From CAYMND01 sp964465065 (lineage in GTDB: Bacteria; Acidobacteriota; Aminicenantia; UBA2199): 64,000 nt of DNA. This document shows positions 1 through 9,583 of the stretch, one piece after another. Where the stretch lies: contig CAYXHZ010000001.1 in the NCBI GenBank assembly GCA_964465065.1, positions 87,789 to 151,788 on the forward strand, given 5' to 3'. The notes beneath the pieces were generated by a model, which saw nothing but the letters and a program-made list of their open reading frames with translations, searched no databases and had not been told where the DNA came from. Numbering within the stretch: the first letter of the stretch is position 1; the number at the start of each line of letters is the position of its first letter. Both the position numbers and the translations under genes were made by a program.

Positions 1-730
1 CGATGTGCTCGCCCAGCAGGCGTTTGAGCATGCTCAACATGCCGGCCACGACCCCATTGAGATCCAGGACCTTGGGCGCGATGGTCTGTTTGCGGGCATA
101 GGCCAGCAGCTGCCGGGTCAGTGCGGACGAACGCTCGGCCGCCAGGCGCACCTCGTTGAGATTGGCGACGATCGCATGGTCGGCCTCGATCTTCTTCAAT
201 GCCAGTTCGATGTGGCCCAGAATCACCCCCAGCATGTTGTTGAAATCGTGGGCGACCCCGCCGGCCAGGCGCCCGACCGATTCCAGCTTTTGGGCCTGCT
301 GCAGCTGCGCTTCCCGTTCCCGCAAGGCGTTCTCGGCCTTCTCCAGGCGTTTGGCCGTCTCCTGTTCCCGAAAAACCCTGTCCAGGGCCGGCGGCAGCAA
401 ATCCAGCAAGTCCATGCCCTTGACCAGGTAATCGGCGGCGCCGAGTTTCATCATCTCCACCGCCAAACGTTCGTCGCCCTGACCGGTCATGATGATGAAC
501 GGAACCACACTTCCCAACCGGTTCAGGCGGTTCACCAGATCGCTGCCGGACATGTCGGGAAGCTTCTGGTCCAGCACCAGAACCAGTTCCGGTTCGCTGC
601 CGATCAATTCGATCGCCTGAGCGCCGTTGGCCGCGCTGACCGCTGAATAACCGATCTTGTTGAGGGTTTTCCGAATCAGATTGCGGAGCCCCTCGTCATC
701 TTCAACCACCAAGACCCGTCGGCTGTCCAT
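1..730 (-). CDS. Receiver-histidine kinase hybrid, 3' end beyond window
   Basis: This gene runs off the left edge; about 243 N-terminal residues are visible. Residues 1-120 form a response-regulator receiver: the acidic pocket is in RVLVVEDDEG, the phospho-acceptor Asp lies in VLVLDQKLPDMSG and the conserved Lys in ADYLVKG. A coiled linker rich in Glu, Gln and Ala follows, then a HisKA dimerisation motif GGVAHDFNNML with the phospho-acceptor His. The ATPase domain would lie outside the window. The ATG at 728-730 starts 6 bases after the stop of the upstream regulator gene, so it is the third member of a minus-strand operon. REC-HisKA order suggests it relays phosphate from the upstream kinase and regulator to a further output; that role is inferred. 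Confidence 0.85.
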   Translation of the reverse strand, partial: MDSRRVLVVEDDEGLRNLIRKTLNKIGYSAVSAANGAQAIELIGSEPELVLVLDQKLPDMSGSDLVNRLNRLGSVVPFIIMTGQGDERLAVEMMKLGAADYLVKGMDLLDLLPPALDRVFREQETAKRLEKAENALREREAQLQQAQKLESVGRLAGGVAHDFNNMLGVILGHIELALKKIEADHAIVANLNEVRLAAERSSALTRQLLAYARKQTIAPKVLDLNGVVAGMLSMLKRLLGEHI

Positions 731-736
731 CCGTCA

Positions 737-1177
737 TCATCCGGAAATGACCGGCACCTGCACCACGGCCAGAAACAAACCCAACTGGCGGATGGCGTTG
801 ACGAAATTTTCGTACTCGATCGGCTTGGTGATGTAATTGCTGCAACCGAGTTCGTGGCATTTCTCCACTTCTTTCGGATCATCGGTGGTCGTGATCATGA
901 TCACCGGCATCAGGCGCAACACGGGGTCGGCCTTGACCCGGGCCAACACCTCGACCCCGTCGAGCCTGGGCATGCGGATGTCCAGCAGCAACACGTAAGG
1001 CAGTCCGGCTTTCCGGCCGCGCCCGCTCCGGGTGTCCATCAGGAAATCGATCAGTTCCTGTCCATCCCAGAAATGGAGCAGCTTGTTGATGATTCCGGCC
1101 CTGGCCAGATTCTTGCGGATCAGGCCGGCATGGCCCTCATCGTCTTCGGCGATCAGGATGACGACTTCTTCGTTCAT
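737..1177 (-). CDS. Single-domain response regulator, Rcp1/CheY-like
   Basis: A 146-residue stand-alone receiver. The acidic pocket (LIAEDDEGH), acceptor Asp (LLLDIRMPRLDG), Thr-rich switch (MITTTDD) and Lys (NYITKP) are all present. The lengthened loop between beta-2 and beta-3 and the motif LPYVLLLDIRMP resemble the Rcp1-type regulators that pair with phytochrome-like or PAS kinases. There is no output domain. The ATG at 1175-1177 overlaps the upstream kinase stop as ATGA and has a strong AGGAGG 5-6 bases upstream, so the long in-frame N-terminal extension visible upstream is rejected. It likely takes phosphate from the MASE1-PAS kinase. Confidence 0.92.
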   Translation of the reverse strand: MNEEVVILIAEDDEGHAGLIRKNLARAGIINKLLHFWDGQELIDFLMDTRSGRGRKAGLPYVLLLDIRMPRLDGVEVLARVKADPVLRLMPVIMITTTDDPKEVEKCHELGCSNYITKPIEYENFVNAIRQLGLFLAVVQVPVISG

Positions 1178-2355
1178 GATTCCTCCTGCGCGACGGATAG
1201 ATTTTCGTCCTGGACAGGCGCCGGCAGACAAAACGTGAACCGGCTGCCCACACCGGGCGTCGAATCGACGGTCACCGACCCGCCCAGACGTTCCACAGCC
1301 TGGCGGACGATAGTCAGCCCCAGACCTTCTCCGGGATATTTCCCGGGCTCCAGACGGTAAAAAATATCGAAAATCCTTTCCTGGTGGGCCTGGGCGATAC
1401 CGATACCGTTGTCCTGAACCGAATACAGCACCCACCGGCCATTGCGGACGGCGCTGATGTGAATCCGGCCGGGACGCTGCGGATCCAGGTATTTCATGGC
1501 GTTTCCGATCAGGTTGGTCAGGACCTGGCTGACCGCCAGCTTGTCGCCCAGACAGGGTGGAAGCGCTTCGACCGTCACCTGGATGCCGGCCTTGCGGATT
1601 TGGTATTCGCTTCCCTCCAGCACCGACGCCAGCAAGGAATTCATGTCCAGTTCTCCGATGTGCAGGCCCACCCGGCCGGAACGGGACAGACGGAGCAATC
1701 CGGACAGCAGGACGTCCATCTGCCCGGCGCTTCTACGGATATAGTTCAGCGAGACTTGGCTGTCAGCCAGGGCCTCGTCGACGGCCTGACGACGGGGTTC
1801 ATCCGCCGGCAAACCGTCGAATAGCTTGTGCAGGCCCTCCAGAGTATAGCCCAGTTCCCGGCTGTAGCCGTCGATGTTGACCAACGGGGAACGCAGATCG
1901 TGCGATGCGATGTAGACCACCTGCTCCAGTTCCTTGTTTTTGAGCAGCAGCTGATCGTTGATCCGCTTGATCGTCTCTTCGGCCTGCTTCTGCCTGGTGA
2001 GGTCGACGGTGATGGTGGCGAACTGCCCGGGTCCCGGGGACACGCAGGAAATCAGAAAATGTTTCTTCATCGGCGGGTAATATTCTTCTATGAGACGCAT
2101 CTGGCCGCTCAGCGCCACGCTGGAGAACTCCTGCAAATAGGGGGGCGGCATCGACCGGTACACCTCGGAGCCCAGGCGGCCGACGGCGTCTTCCTTCCTG
2201 ACCCCCGTCACCTTGGAATAGGCATTGTTGCAATCGACAATCCGGTAGTCGACGACCCGGCCATCATCGGCCAAGACCAGTTCGTGGAGCGCCACCATCT
2301 CCGACATGGCATCGAACAGGGTGCTCAGCTTGCGTTCGCTGACCCGCAAGGCCTC
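1174..2355 (-). CDS. Histidine kinase, C-terminal part (PAS-HisKA-HATPase), 5' cut by assembly gap
   Basis: This is the downstream side of an assembly gap; 393 residues are readable. It opens inside a PAS linker helix (EALRVSERK), followed by a PAS domain, a HisKA motif YIASHDLRSPLVNIDGYS with the acceptor His, and an HATPase domain with N box NLIGNAMKY, G1 box DNGIGI and G2 box GEGLGLTIV. The HDLRSPL form of the H box is typical of kinases partnered with Rcp1-like regulators, which is what follows. The reading frame begins exactly on a codon at 2355. It is almost certainly the C-terminal half of the MASE1 kinase on the other side of the gap, and its stop overlaps the regulator start as ATGA. 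Confidence 0.9.
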   Translation of the reverse strand, partial: EALRVSERKLSTLFDAMSEMVALHELVLADDGRVVDYRIVDCNNAYSKVTGVRKEDAVGRLGSEVYRSMPPPYLQEFSSVALSGQMRLIEEYYPPMKKHFLISCVSPGPGQFATITVDLTRQKQAEETIKRINDQLLLKNKELEQVVYIASHDLRSPLVNIDGYSRELGYTLEGLHKLFDGLPADEPRRQAVDEALADSQVSLNYIRRSAGQMDVLLSGLLRLSRSGRVGLHIGELDMNSLLASVLEGSEYQIRKAGIQVTVEALPPCLGDKLAVSQVLTNLIGNAMKYLDPQRPGRIHISAVRNGRWVLYSVQDNGIGIAQAHQERIFDIFYRLEPGKYPGEGLGLTIVRQAVERLGGSVTVDSTPGVGSRFTFCLPAPVQDENLSVAQEES

Positions 2356-2455
2356 NNNNNNNNNNNNNNNNNNNNNNNNNNNNNNNNNNNNNNNNNNNNN
2401 NNNNNNNNNNNNNNNNNNNNNNNNNNNNNNNNNNNNNNNNNNNNNNNNNNNNNNN
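2356..2455. other. Assembly gap of exactly 100 N inside a histidine kinase gene
   Basis: One hundred consecutive N. The round number suggests a placeholder rather than a measured length. The left fragment ends one base into a codon and the right fragment begins on a codon boundary, so an intact gene needs a gap of 2 modulo 3, which 100 is not. The left side ends in a typical PAS C-cap (DVTDRK) and the right side begins with the helix that usually follows it within a few residues, so the missing DNA may be very short, or may hold further PAS domains. Confidence 0.97.
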
Positions 2456-3689
2456 TCTTGCGGTCGGTCACATCCCGGGCGACGGCGTAGATCAGGTCGC
2501 CCTGGGGGTGGGAACGCCATTCGAGCCAGCGGTAAGCACCGTCTTGGCAGCGGAAGCGGTTCTCGAAGCACAGCACCTCGGTCTGCGCCGCGAGCTGTGC
2601 TGTGGCCGCCAGGGTTTTGGGGACGTCGTCGGGATGGACGAAATCGATGAACATCTGCCCCTCCAGCTCCTGGAGCGGAAAGCCGAGAGTCCGCTGCCAT
2701 TCGGGATTGAGGCGCACAAACCGCCCGGAAGTGTCGGCGATGCAGAGCAGGTCGAGGCTGGAGGTGAAATAACGGTCGATCTCCTCCTTTTTGGTCCGCA
2801 GGGTCTCGATGATCTGATCTCGGCTGCGTTTCATGGTCGCCAGCATCAGCAGGGTGACGCCATAGGTGATGGACATGATGGTGAAATGCAGCAGGGGGAA
2901 TGCGGCGCCGCTGTGGACGGGAGGAGCAAGGGCCACAGCGCCCAGCGAGACCAGTACGAACACGGTGAACAGCAGCATGGTTCGGAACATGGAGTGACGG
3001 ATGGCCGTCCAGGCCAGCGGCACGATCAGCAGGTAAGGCAGTCCCAGAAAGAAATGATAGCTGAAATAAAAAACCGAAACGGAGAGCGTCAACGTGACCG
3101 CTGTCGTCAGCAGGTACTCGGCGTTGCGACGCTGCCGGATTATTTCCGGGAAAAACCAGTTGAGCAGCAGAGGTGCCAGGAGAACCACTCCGGCGGCGTG
3201 CGCCAGCCACCAGTGGGGCCACAGCGCAATAGCGTCGACCGCAGGCAGCCTGGTCAGCAGAACCTGGCCCCCGATACCCAGGCCGGCAGTCAGTCCGCTT
3301 TGCACCAGAACCGTCCAGAACAAAAAAATCAGCATGCCCTGGATTTCAGAGAACGGATTTTTTCGCCGGGTATAGAGTCGGGCCCCGGTCACGGCGGCCA
3401 GGGGTGCCAGACCGTTGCCGACTGCGGCAAGCAGCGCCGGCAGCCAGGCGGAGCCGAGACTGACCATGTCGGCCAGAAACGAGCCCATCATCAGGCCCGG
3501 GGTTACCCGCCAGCCGAACCGGTACAGCAGTGCCACCGCCAGTCCGGAGGATGGCCAGATCGTCACCAGCTGGGTCCCGGCCTTTTGGAAGATCTGCCAG
3601 GCCGCCGCCGTCAGCAACCAGTAGCCGATTGCGACCAGCAGGAATTGAATCGGCCCGGACAAACGGTTCTTGGTGCCCTCGTCAGCCAT
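2456..3689 (-). CDS. Histidine kinase, N-terminal part (MASE1-PAS), 3' cut by assembly gap
   Basis: 411 residues are readable. Residues 1 to about 270 form a polytopic membrane region with eight or so hydrophobic helices and the MASE1 hallmark WPSSGLAVALLYRFGWR near residue 45, a sensory membrane module found in kinases and diguanylate cyclases. A cytoplasmic linker (KKEEIDRYFTSSLDLLCIAD) leads into a PAS domain ending at DVTDRK, where the gap begins. The ATG at 3687-3689 has GGAGG upstream. It heads the operon kinase, Rcp1-like regulator, receiver-kinase. The ligand is not predictable from sequence. Confidence 0.9.
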
Positions 3690-3861
3690 CGCGCCTCCAG
3701 GTTCATACGTTTGCGCCTGATTTCGTCATGTCGGCGGACAAACCGGTTCGGAAATCACAGGGCAGTCAACACCATAGTAATGTAATCCGGATCCTATTTC
3801 TCCAACCTTGTTGCAAGGGGAAAAAGCTGACAAAACGCGGCCTAATGCGATTCGAGTTCCG

Positions 3862-4680
3862 TCAATGGCTCATCTGGACGGCTTGCAAGACCTGGCGGGG
3901 CAGGGAACGGATCGGTCGGGGGCGGCGGATGCCGCACCACTTCCCGAAAACCGCCAGCACGGCGGTTATGTTGTCTAGCCCGCCACGGCGGTTGGCTTCC
4001 TCGATCAGAGAATCGACATAGCGCTGTCCGCAACCGTCACGGCGGCCGAGTTCAGCCATGTCCGTCTCGTTGAGATGCCGGTTCAAGCCGTCGCTGCACA
4101 GCAGCAGGGCGTCACCGCGCTTGAGGTTGAAATGCTGCAGGGGATCCAGTCGCAACAGATCGTTGCCGCCGATCGAACGGCTGAGCACATGCCGGTGCGG
4201 ATGGGACAGCGCTTCCTCGTCGGAGAGCATACCGCCGCGGATCAGTTCGGCGACCACGGTATGGTCCTGACTGCGCTGTATCATCATTCCGTCATGAACC
4301 TGGTACAGGCGGCTGTCACCGACATGAACCAGACTGACCCGACCGTCGTCGGACAGCCAGGCGGCCGTGCAGGTAGTGGCCATCGGGGCGCCGCTGTATT
4401 GGAGCAAGGCGGTCTCGCGGATCTGCAGGTGCACCCGGTACAGAGCCATCTCCAGTAAACGGCTGGCCAGCTCGTTGTTGAAGGGCAGCGGACTGAAGGC
4501 CGACTCCAGTTCATCGATGACCATCTGGCTGGCCACCTCGCCGGCCACCCCGCCGCCCATGCCGTCGGCGACCGCCAGCAGAATGCCTGTTTTATGCGGT
4601 TTGACCAGGAAGGCGTCCTGATTGCAGGTACGTACCCGGCCCACATCGCTACGACCCCAGGCCCTGATCTTGTACATCAT
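3862..4680 (-). CDS. PP2C-family serine/threonine protein phosphatase
   Basis: A 272-residue single-domain PPM/PP2C phosphatase. The metal-binding motifs are in order: RTCNQDAF near residue 17, VADGMGGGVAGEVAS near 38, the HVGDSRLY strand, LLLCSDGL and the terminal GGLDNITAVL. These bind two or three Mn/Mg ions for phosphoprotein hydrolysis. It is cytosolic with no membrane segment. Bacterial members usually reverse Hanks-type Ser/Thr kinase phosphorylation, but no such kinase is in this window. Two ATG codons occur in tandem (4680 and 4677); GAGGAG upstream is better spaced for the second. It stands alone, with 172 bases to the downstream kinase operon in which I see no gene. Confidence 0.93.
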   Translation of the reverse strand: MMYKIRAWGRSDVGRVRTCNQDAFLVKPHKTGILLAVADGMGGGVAGEVASQMVIDELESAFSPLPFNNELASRLLEMALYRVHLQIRETALLQYSGAPMATTCTAAWLSDDGRVSLVHVGDSRLYQVHDGMMIQRSQDHTVVAELIRGGMLSDEEALSHPHRHVLSRSIGGNDLLRLDPLQHFNLKRGDALLLCSDGLNRHLNETDMAELGRRDGCGQRYVDSLIEEANRRGGLDNITAVLAVFGKWCGIRRPRPIRSLPRQVLQAVQMSH

Positions 4681-4957
4681 TTCTCCTCGGCAAAGGCCTC
4701 AACGCGAACGAGAGCGGCAAACGCGGCCGATCGAGGCGGGTCGGAAAGGGGCGGCGGCAAACCGAAAGCCGACCGCCCCCATCGTAGCCACTGCCCCCTT
4801 AAACGTTCAACGATGCCACAAATCCGGATCGGGTTATCCGGCTCACTCGTCGCTAGTGACACTCCATCATGCAAACAGATTTCCAGCCCCACCGCAACGT
4901 TGAAAAAAGGGAAGATAACTGATAGCAGATGATTTCTGCAAAACCAACCGCCGAACA

Positions 4958-5023
4958 TCCTGTGAACGGAAGGAGATTTCGGTTCACACCGGGTCACAGT
5001 CCTGTGAACCGAGGTTCACAGGA
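4958..5023. promoter_or_regulatory. Array of TGTGAAC/GTTCACA inverted repeats, candidate operators
   Basis: Upstream of the phosphofructokinase gene lie four copies of the half-site TGTGAAC or its complement. Two form a perfect 11-base inverted repeat TCCTGTGAACC-GA-GGTTCACAGGA at 5000-5023. The other two, CCTGTGAAC at 4959-4967 and GGTTCACA at 4981-4988, face each other across about 14 bases. There is no T tract, so this is not a terminator. The spacing between TGTGA and TCACA in the tight pair is 8, not the 6 of a CRP site. The rest of the 436-base intergenic region (4681-5116) shows no credible gene. Confidence 0.6.
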
Positions 5024-5063
5024 CCGGCAAAGGCGGGTATCGACATTTTTTTCGGGAAAGCAG

Positions 5064-5092
5064 TTGCAGAGTCCCTTTGTCTATACTATATT
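5064..5092 (+). promoter_or_regulatory. Sigma-70-type promoter of the phosphofructokinase gene
   Basis: TTGCAG at 5064-5069 and TATATT at 5087-5092 are separated by 17 bases. Transcription would begin about 20 bases before the start codon, just downstream of the candidate operator array. A GAGGTGA ribosome site lies at 5107-5113. Confidence 0.55.
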
Positions 5093-5116
5093 CCAGTGAA
5101 AAAACAGAGGTGAGAT

Positions 5117-6211
5117 ATGAACCGTGTCTTGGTGGTCACCGGTGGCGGCGATTGTCCCGGCCTGAATGCCGTCATCCGTGGCATCGTCAAACGTGCCGCC
5201 CGGGAGCACAACTGGGAAGTGCTGGGCAGCATCCAGTCCTACGACGGCATCCTCAACGAACCTACCGAAGTCAAGATACTCGACGAGAAAACCGTCGCCG
5301 GCATCCATGTACAGGGCGGAACCATCATCGGCACCACCAACAAAGGCGGTCCCTTCGCCTGGCCGGTCAAGAACATGGATGGCACCTGGGGCACAGCCGA
5401 CCGTTCCCAGGAAATGATCCGCAAGCTGCAGTATCTGGGCATCGACGCCGTCATCAGCATCGGCGGCGACGGATCACAGCGCATATCCCAGGCCCTCTAC
5501 GAAAAAGGCTGCAACATCATCGGCGTACCCAAGACCATCGACAACGACCTGTCGGCCACCGATTATACCTTCGGGTTCCAGACCGCCGTGCAGATCGCCA
5601 CCGACGCCGTGGACAAACTGACCACCACCGCCGCCAGCCACAACCGGGTGCTGATTTTGGAGGTCATGGGCCGCAACGCCGGCTGGATCGCCCTGCACGC
5701 CGCCATCGCCGGAGGAGCCGACGTTTGCCTCATCCCCGAAATCCCCTACTCCATCGACAGCGTGATGAAAAAGGTCCGCAGCCGCTTCATTCGTGGCAAG
5801 GGCCACTGCATCATCGTCATCGCCGAAGGAGCCCGTTCCGTCGACGGGGCCCAAACCTGCCGTAAGACCGACGAAGTGGGCTACGAGCACATGCGTCTGG
5901 GCGGAGTCGCCTCCAAACTGCTCGCTGCATTGAAAAACGCCGGCTGTGAGGCCGACATGCGCGAAACCGTACTCGGCCATCTGCAGCGCGGCGGCATACC
6001 CATCGCCTACGACCGCATCCTGGCCACCCAATTCGGAGTCAAAGCCTTCGACATGGTCCTGGAAAGAAAGTTCGGCCACATGGTGGCCTACCGTCACCCC
6101 GATCTGGTGGCCGTTCCGTTTCCGGAGGCCATCAACCGCGAGAACCTGGTCCAACTCGATTCGGCCCTTGTGACCACCGCCCGGGGCATCGGCGTCAGCT
6201 TCGGGGACTGA
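5117..6211 (+). CDS. 6-phosphofructokinase, mixed ATP/PPi signature
   Basis: A 364-residue phosphofructokinase phosphorylating fructose 6-phosphate to the 1,6-bisphosphate in glycolysis. Visible motifs are GGGDCPGLNAVIRG at the N-terminus (donor loop), IGGDGS near residue 115, the catalytic PKTIDNDL near 138, and MGRNAGW near 185. The Gly in GGDGS is the ATP-enzyme residue, whereas PPi enzymes usually have Asp; the Lys in PKTIDND is the PPi-enzyme residue, whereas ATP enzymes have Gly. This combination places it in the mixed-substrate (group III) clade, so the phosphate donor cannot be assigned. It has its own promoter and a terminator downstream, so it is a single-gene unit next to the ugd operon. 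Confidence 0.93.
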   Translation: MNRVLVVTGGGDCPGLNAVIRGIVKRAAREHNWEVLGSIQSYDGILNEPTEVKILDEKTVAGIHVQGGTIIGTTNKGGPFAWPVKNMDGTWGTADRSQEMIRKLQYLGIDAVISIGGDGSQRISQALYEKGCNIIGVPKTIDNDLSATDYTFGFQTAVQIATDAVDKLTTTAASHNRVLILEVMGRNAGWIALHAAIAGGADVCLIPEIPYSIDSVMKKVRSRFIRGKGHCIIVIAEGARSVDGAQTCRKTDEVGYEHMRLGGVASKLLAALKNAGCEADMRETVLGHLQRGGIPIAYDRILATQFGVKAFDMVLERKFGHMVAYRHPDLVAVPFPEAINRENLVQLDSALVTTARGIGVSFGD

Positions 6212-6225
6212 GCGCCGCCTCATCC

Positions 6226-6255
6226 CCCGGCCGTAAAAAAACCGGGCGTTTTTTT
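6226..6255 (+). terminator. Probable intrinsic terminator after phosphofructokinase
   Basis: CCCGG at 6226-6230 pairs with CCGGG at 6242-6246 around an A-rich loop, followed by CG and seven T (6249-6255). An alternative A-T stem (AAAAAAAC with GTTTTTTT around CGGGC) overlaps it. It lies 15 bases after the stop codon. Confidence 0.6.
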
Positions 6256-6313
6256 GGAAATCGCTCACAGTCCGACTGGATTTTTCCGGGCCCGGGTTTA
6301 TTATCGTTCAGTA

Positions 6314-6322
6314 TGCTATAAT
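6314..6322 (+). promoter_or_regulatory. Extended -10 promoter of the ugd operon
   Basis: TG at 6314-6315, one base, then a perfect TATAAT at 6317-6322. No good -35 hexamer is seen, as expected for an extended -10 promoter. It lies between the terminator of the previous gene and the ribosome site GGAGGA at 6351-6356. Confidence 0.6.
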
Positions 6323-6364
6323 TTTTTTCTACACCGTATCGAAACCGGAAGGAGGAAGCTGGAT

Positions 6365-7738
6365 ATGCCCTTTGTCAAAGACATTCTCTGCATCGGCGCC
6401 GGCTATGTCGGCGGACCGACCATGGCCGTGATCGCCAATAAATGTCCGCAGTACAAAATCACCATCGTCGATATCAATCCTCAGCGTATCGCCGCCTGGA
6501 ACTCCGATCTGCTGCCCATCTACGAACCCGGCCTGCTGGAAATCGTGCAGAGTTGCCGGGGCAGGAATCTGTTTTTTTCGACCGACATCGCCACCGCCAT
6601 CCGCGCCGCCGACATCATTTTCGTCTCGGTCAACACCCCGACCAAAACCTTCGGCGAAGGCGCAGGTATGGCCTCCGATCTGCAATACTGGGAAAAAACC
6701 GCCCACGAAATCGTCAAAAACTCCGACCGCGATAAAATCATCGTTGAAAAAAGCACTCTGCCGGTACGCACCGCCGAGGCCATGGAACGTATCCTCAAGG
6801 CCGGCGCCCAAGGTATCCATTTCGACGTTCTTTCCAATCCGGAATTTTTGGCCGAAGGCACCGCCGTCCAGGACCTGCTGCAACCGGATCGGGTGCTGAT
6901 CGGCGGTCACCGCCACGAACGGGGTCAAAAGGCCACGGCCGAGCTGGTCGAGATCTACGCCAACTGGGTGGCACGCGAACGCATCATCACCACCAACCTG
7001 TGGTCCTCGGAGCTGTCCAAGTTGGTGGCCAACGCATTTCTGGCTCAACGCATCTCCTCGATCAACGCCGTTTCGGCCCTGTGCGAGCAGACCGACGCCG
7101 ACGTCACCGAGATCGCCCGGGCCATCGGCAGCGACCAGCGCATCGGCTCCCGTTTCCTGCAGGCCAGCGTCGGCTTCGGCGGTTCCTGCTTCCGCAAGGA
7201 CATACTCAATCTGGTCTATATCGCCAAATCCTACGGTCTGGACGAAGTGGCCGACTACTGGCAGCAGGTCATCCACCTCAACGATTACCAGAAAGCACGC
7301 TTCGTGCACCGTATGCTGACCGAGATGTTCAACACCATCGCCGCCAAGAGAATCGCCGTGTTCGGCTTCGCCTTCAAGGCCGACACCGGCGACACCCGCG
7401 ACTCCCCGGCCATCACCGTGGTCGAGAAGCTGCTCGAGGAACGGGCCCAGGTCCGGGTGACCGACCCCAAAGCCCTGGACAACGCCCGCAACGATCTGGC
7501 CGTCAACCCACTGCTCAGCCTTCACGACGATCCGTACAGCGCAGCCGAAGGCTGCCACGCCATCGCCGTTCTGACCGAGTGGCCGCTGTACAAAGCACTC
7601 GATTACAACCGGATCTACGCTGCCATGAGCAAGCCGGCCTTCATCTTCGACGGCCGCAACATCCTGGATCACCGGGAGCTGCACCGGCTCGGCTTCAATG
7701 TCTACCCGCTGGGCAAGCCCGCCCTTACCCATCTGTGA
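6365..7738 (+). CDS. ugd: UDP-glucose 6-dehydrogenase, eukaryote-type
   Basis: 457 residues. It oxidises UDP-glucose to UDP-glucuronate with two NAD+. The N-terminal Rossmann motif is CIGAGYVGGPTMAVIA; further motifs are LPIYEPGL, VSVNTPTK, STLPVRTAEAM, SNPEFLAEGTA, the catalytic Cys in FGGSCFRKDILNLVY and GFAFKADTGDTRDS. The lengths, spacing and wording match the animal/plant UGDH subfamily much better than the short bacterial Ugd/TuaD type. The ATG at 6365 follows GGAGGA by 8 bases; an upstream in-frame extension lacks a ribosome site and is rejected. It is the first gene of an operon with glmS 14 bases downstream, supplying uronic-acid precursors for polysaccharide or envelope. Confidence 0.95.
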   Translation: MPFVKDILCIGAGYVGGPTMAVIANKCPQYKITIVDINPQRIAAWNSDLLPIYEPGLLEIVQSCRGRNLFFSTDIATAIRAADIIFVSVNTPTKTFGEGAGMASDLQYWEKTAHEIVKNSDRDKIIVEKSTLPVRTAEAMERILKAGAQGIHFDVLSNPEFLAEGTAVQDLLQPDRVLIGGHRHERGQKATAELVEIYANWVARERIITTNLWSSELSKLVANAFLAQRISSINAVSALCEQTDADVTEIARAIGSDQRIGSRFLQASVGFGGSCFRKDILNLVYIAKSYGLDEVADYWQQVIHLNDYQKARFVHRMLTEMFNTIAAKRIAVFGFAFKADTGDTRDSPAITVVEKLLEERAQVRVTDPKALDNARNDLAVNPLLSLHDDPYSAAEGCHAIAVLTEWPLYKALDYNRIYAAMSKPAFIFDGRNILDHRELHRLGFNVYPLGKPALTHL

Positions 7739-7752
7739 AATAAGGAGAGACC

Positions 7753-9579
<1,827 letters not shown>

Positions 9580-9583
9580 CACC

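Noticed and set aside
1174..3689. A frameshift mutation in the histidine kinase
   Set aside because: The frame change coincides exactly with the 100-N gap and is explained by its placeholder length.
4677..4997. A 106-codon minus-strand frame upstream of the PP2C gene
   Set aside because: No ribosome site, no family resemblance, and its upstream end runs into the operator region.
5000..5023. A CRP site upstream of phosphofructokinase
   Set aside because: TGTGA and TCACA are separated by 8 bases instead of 6, so it is reported only as an unassigned operator-like repeat.
5000..5023. An intrinsic terminator
   Set aside because: The stem is good but no T tract follows on either strand.
7739..7752. 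A glmS ribozyme
   Set aside because: Only 14 bases separate ugd and glmS, far too few for the ribozyme.
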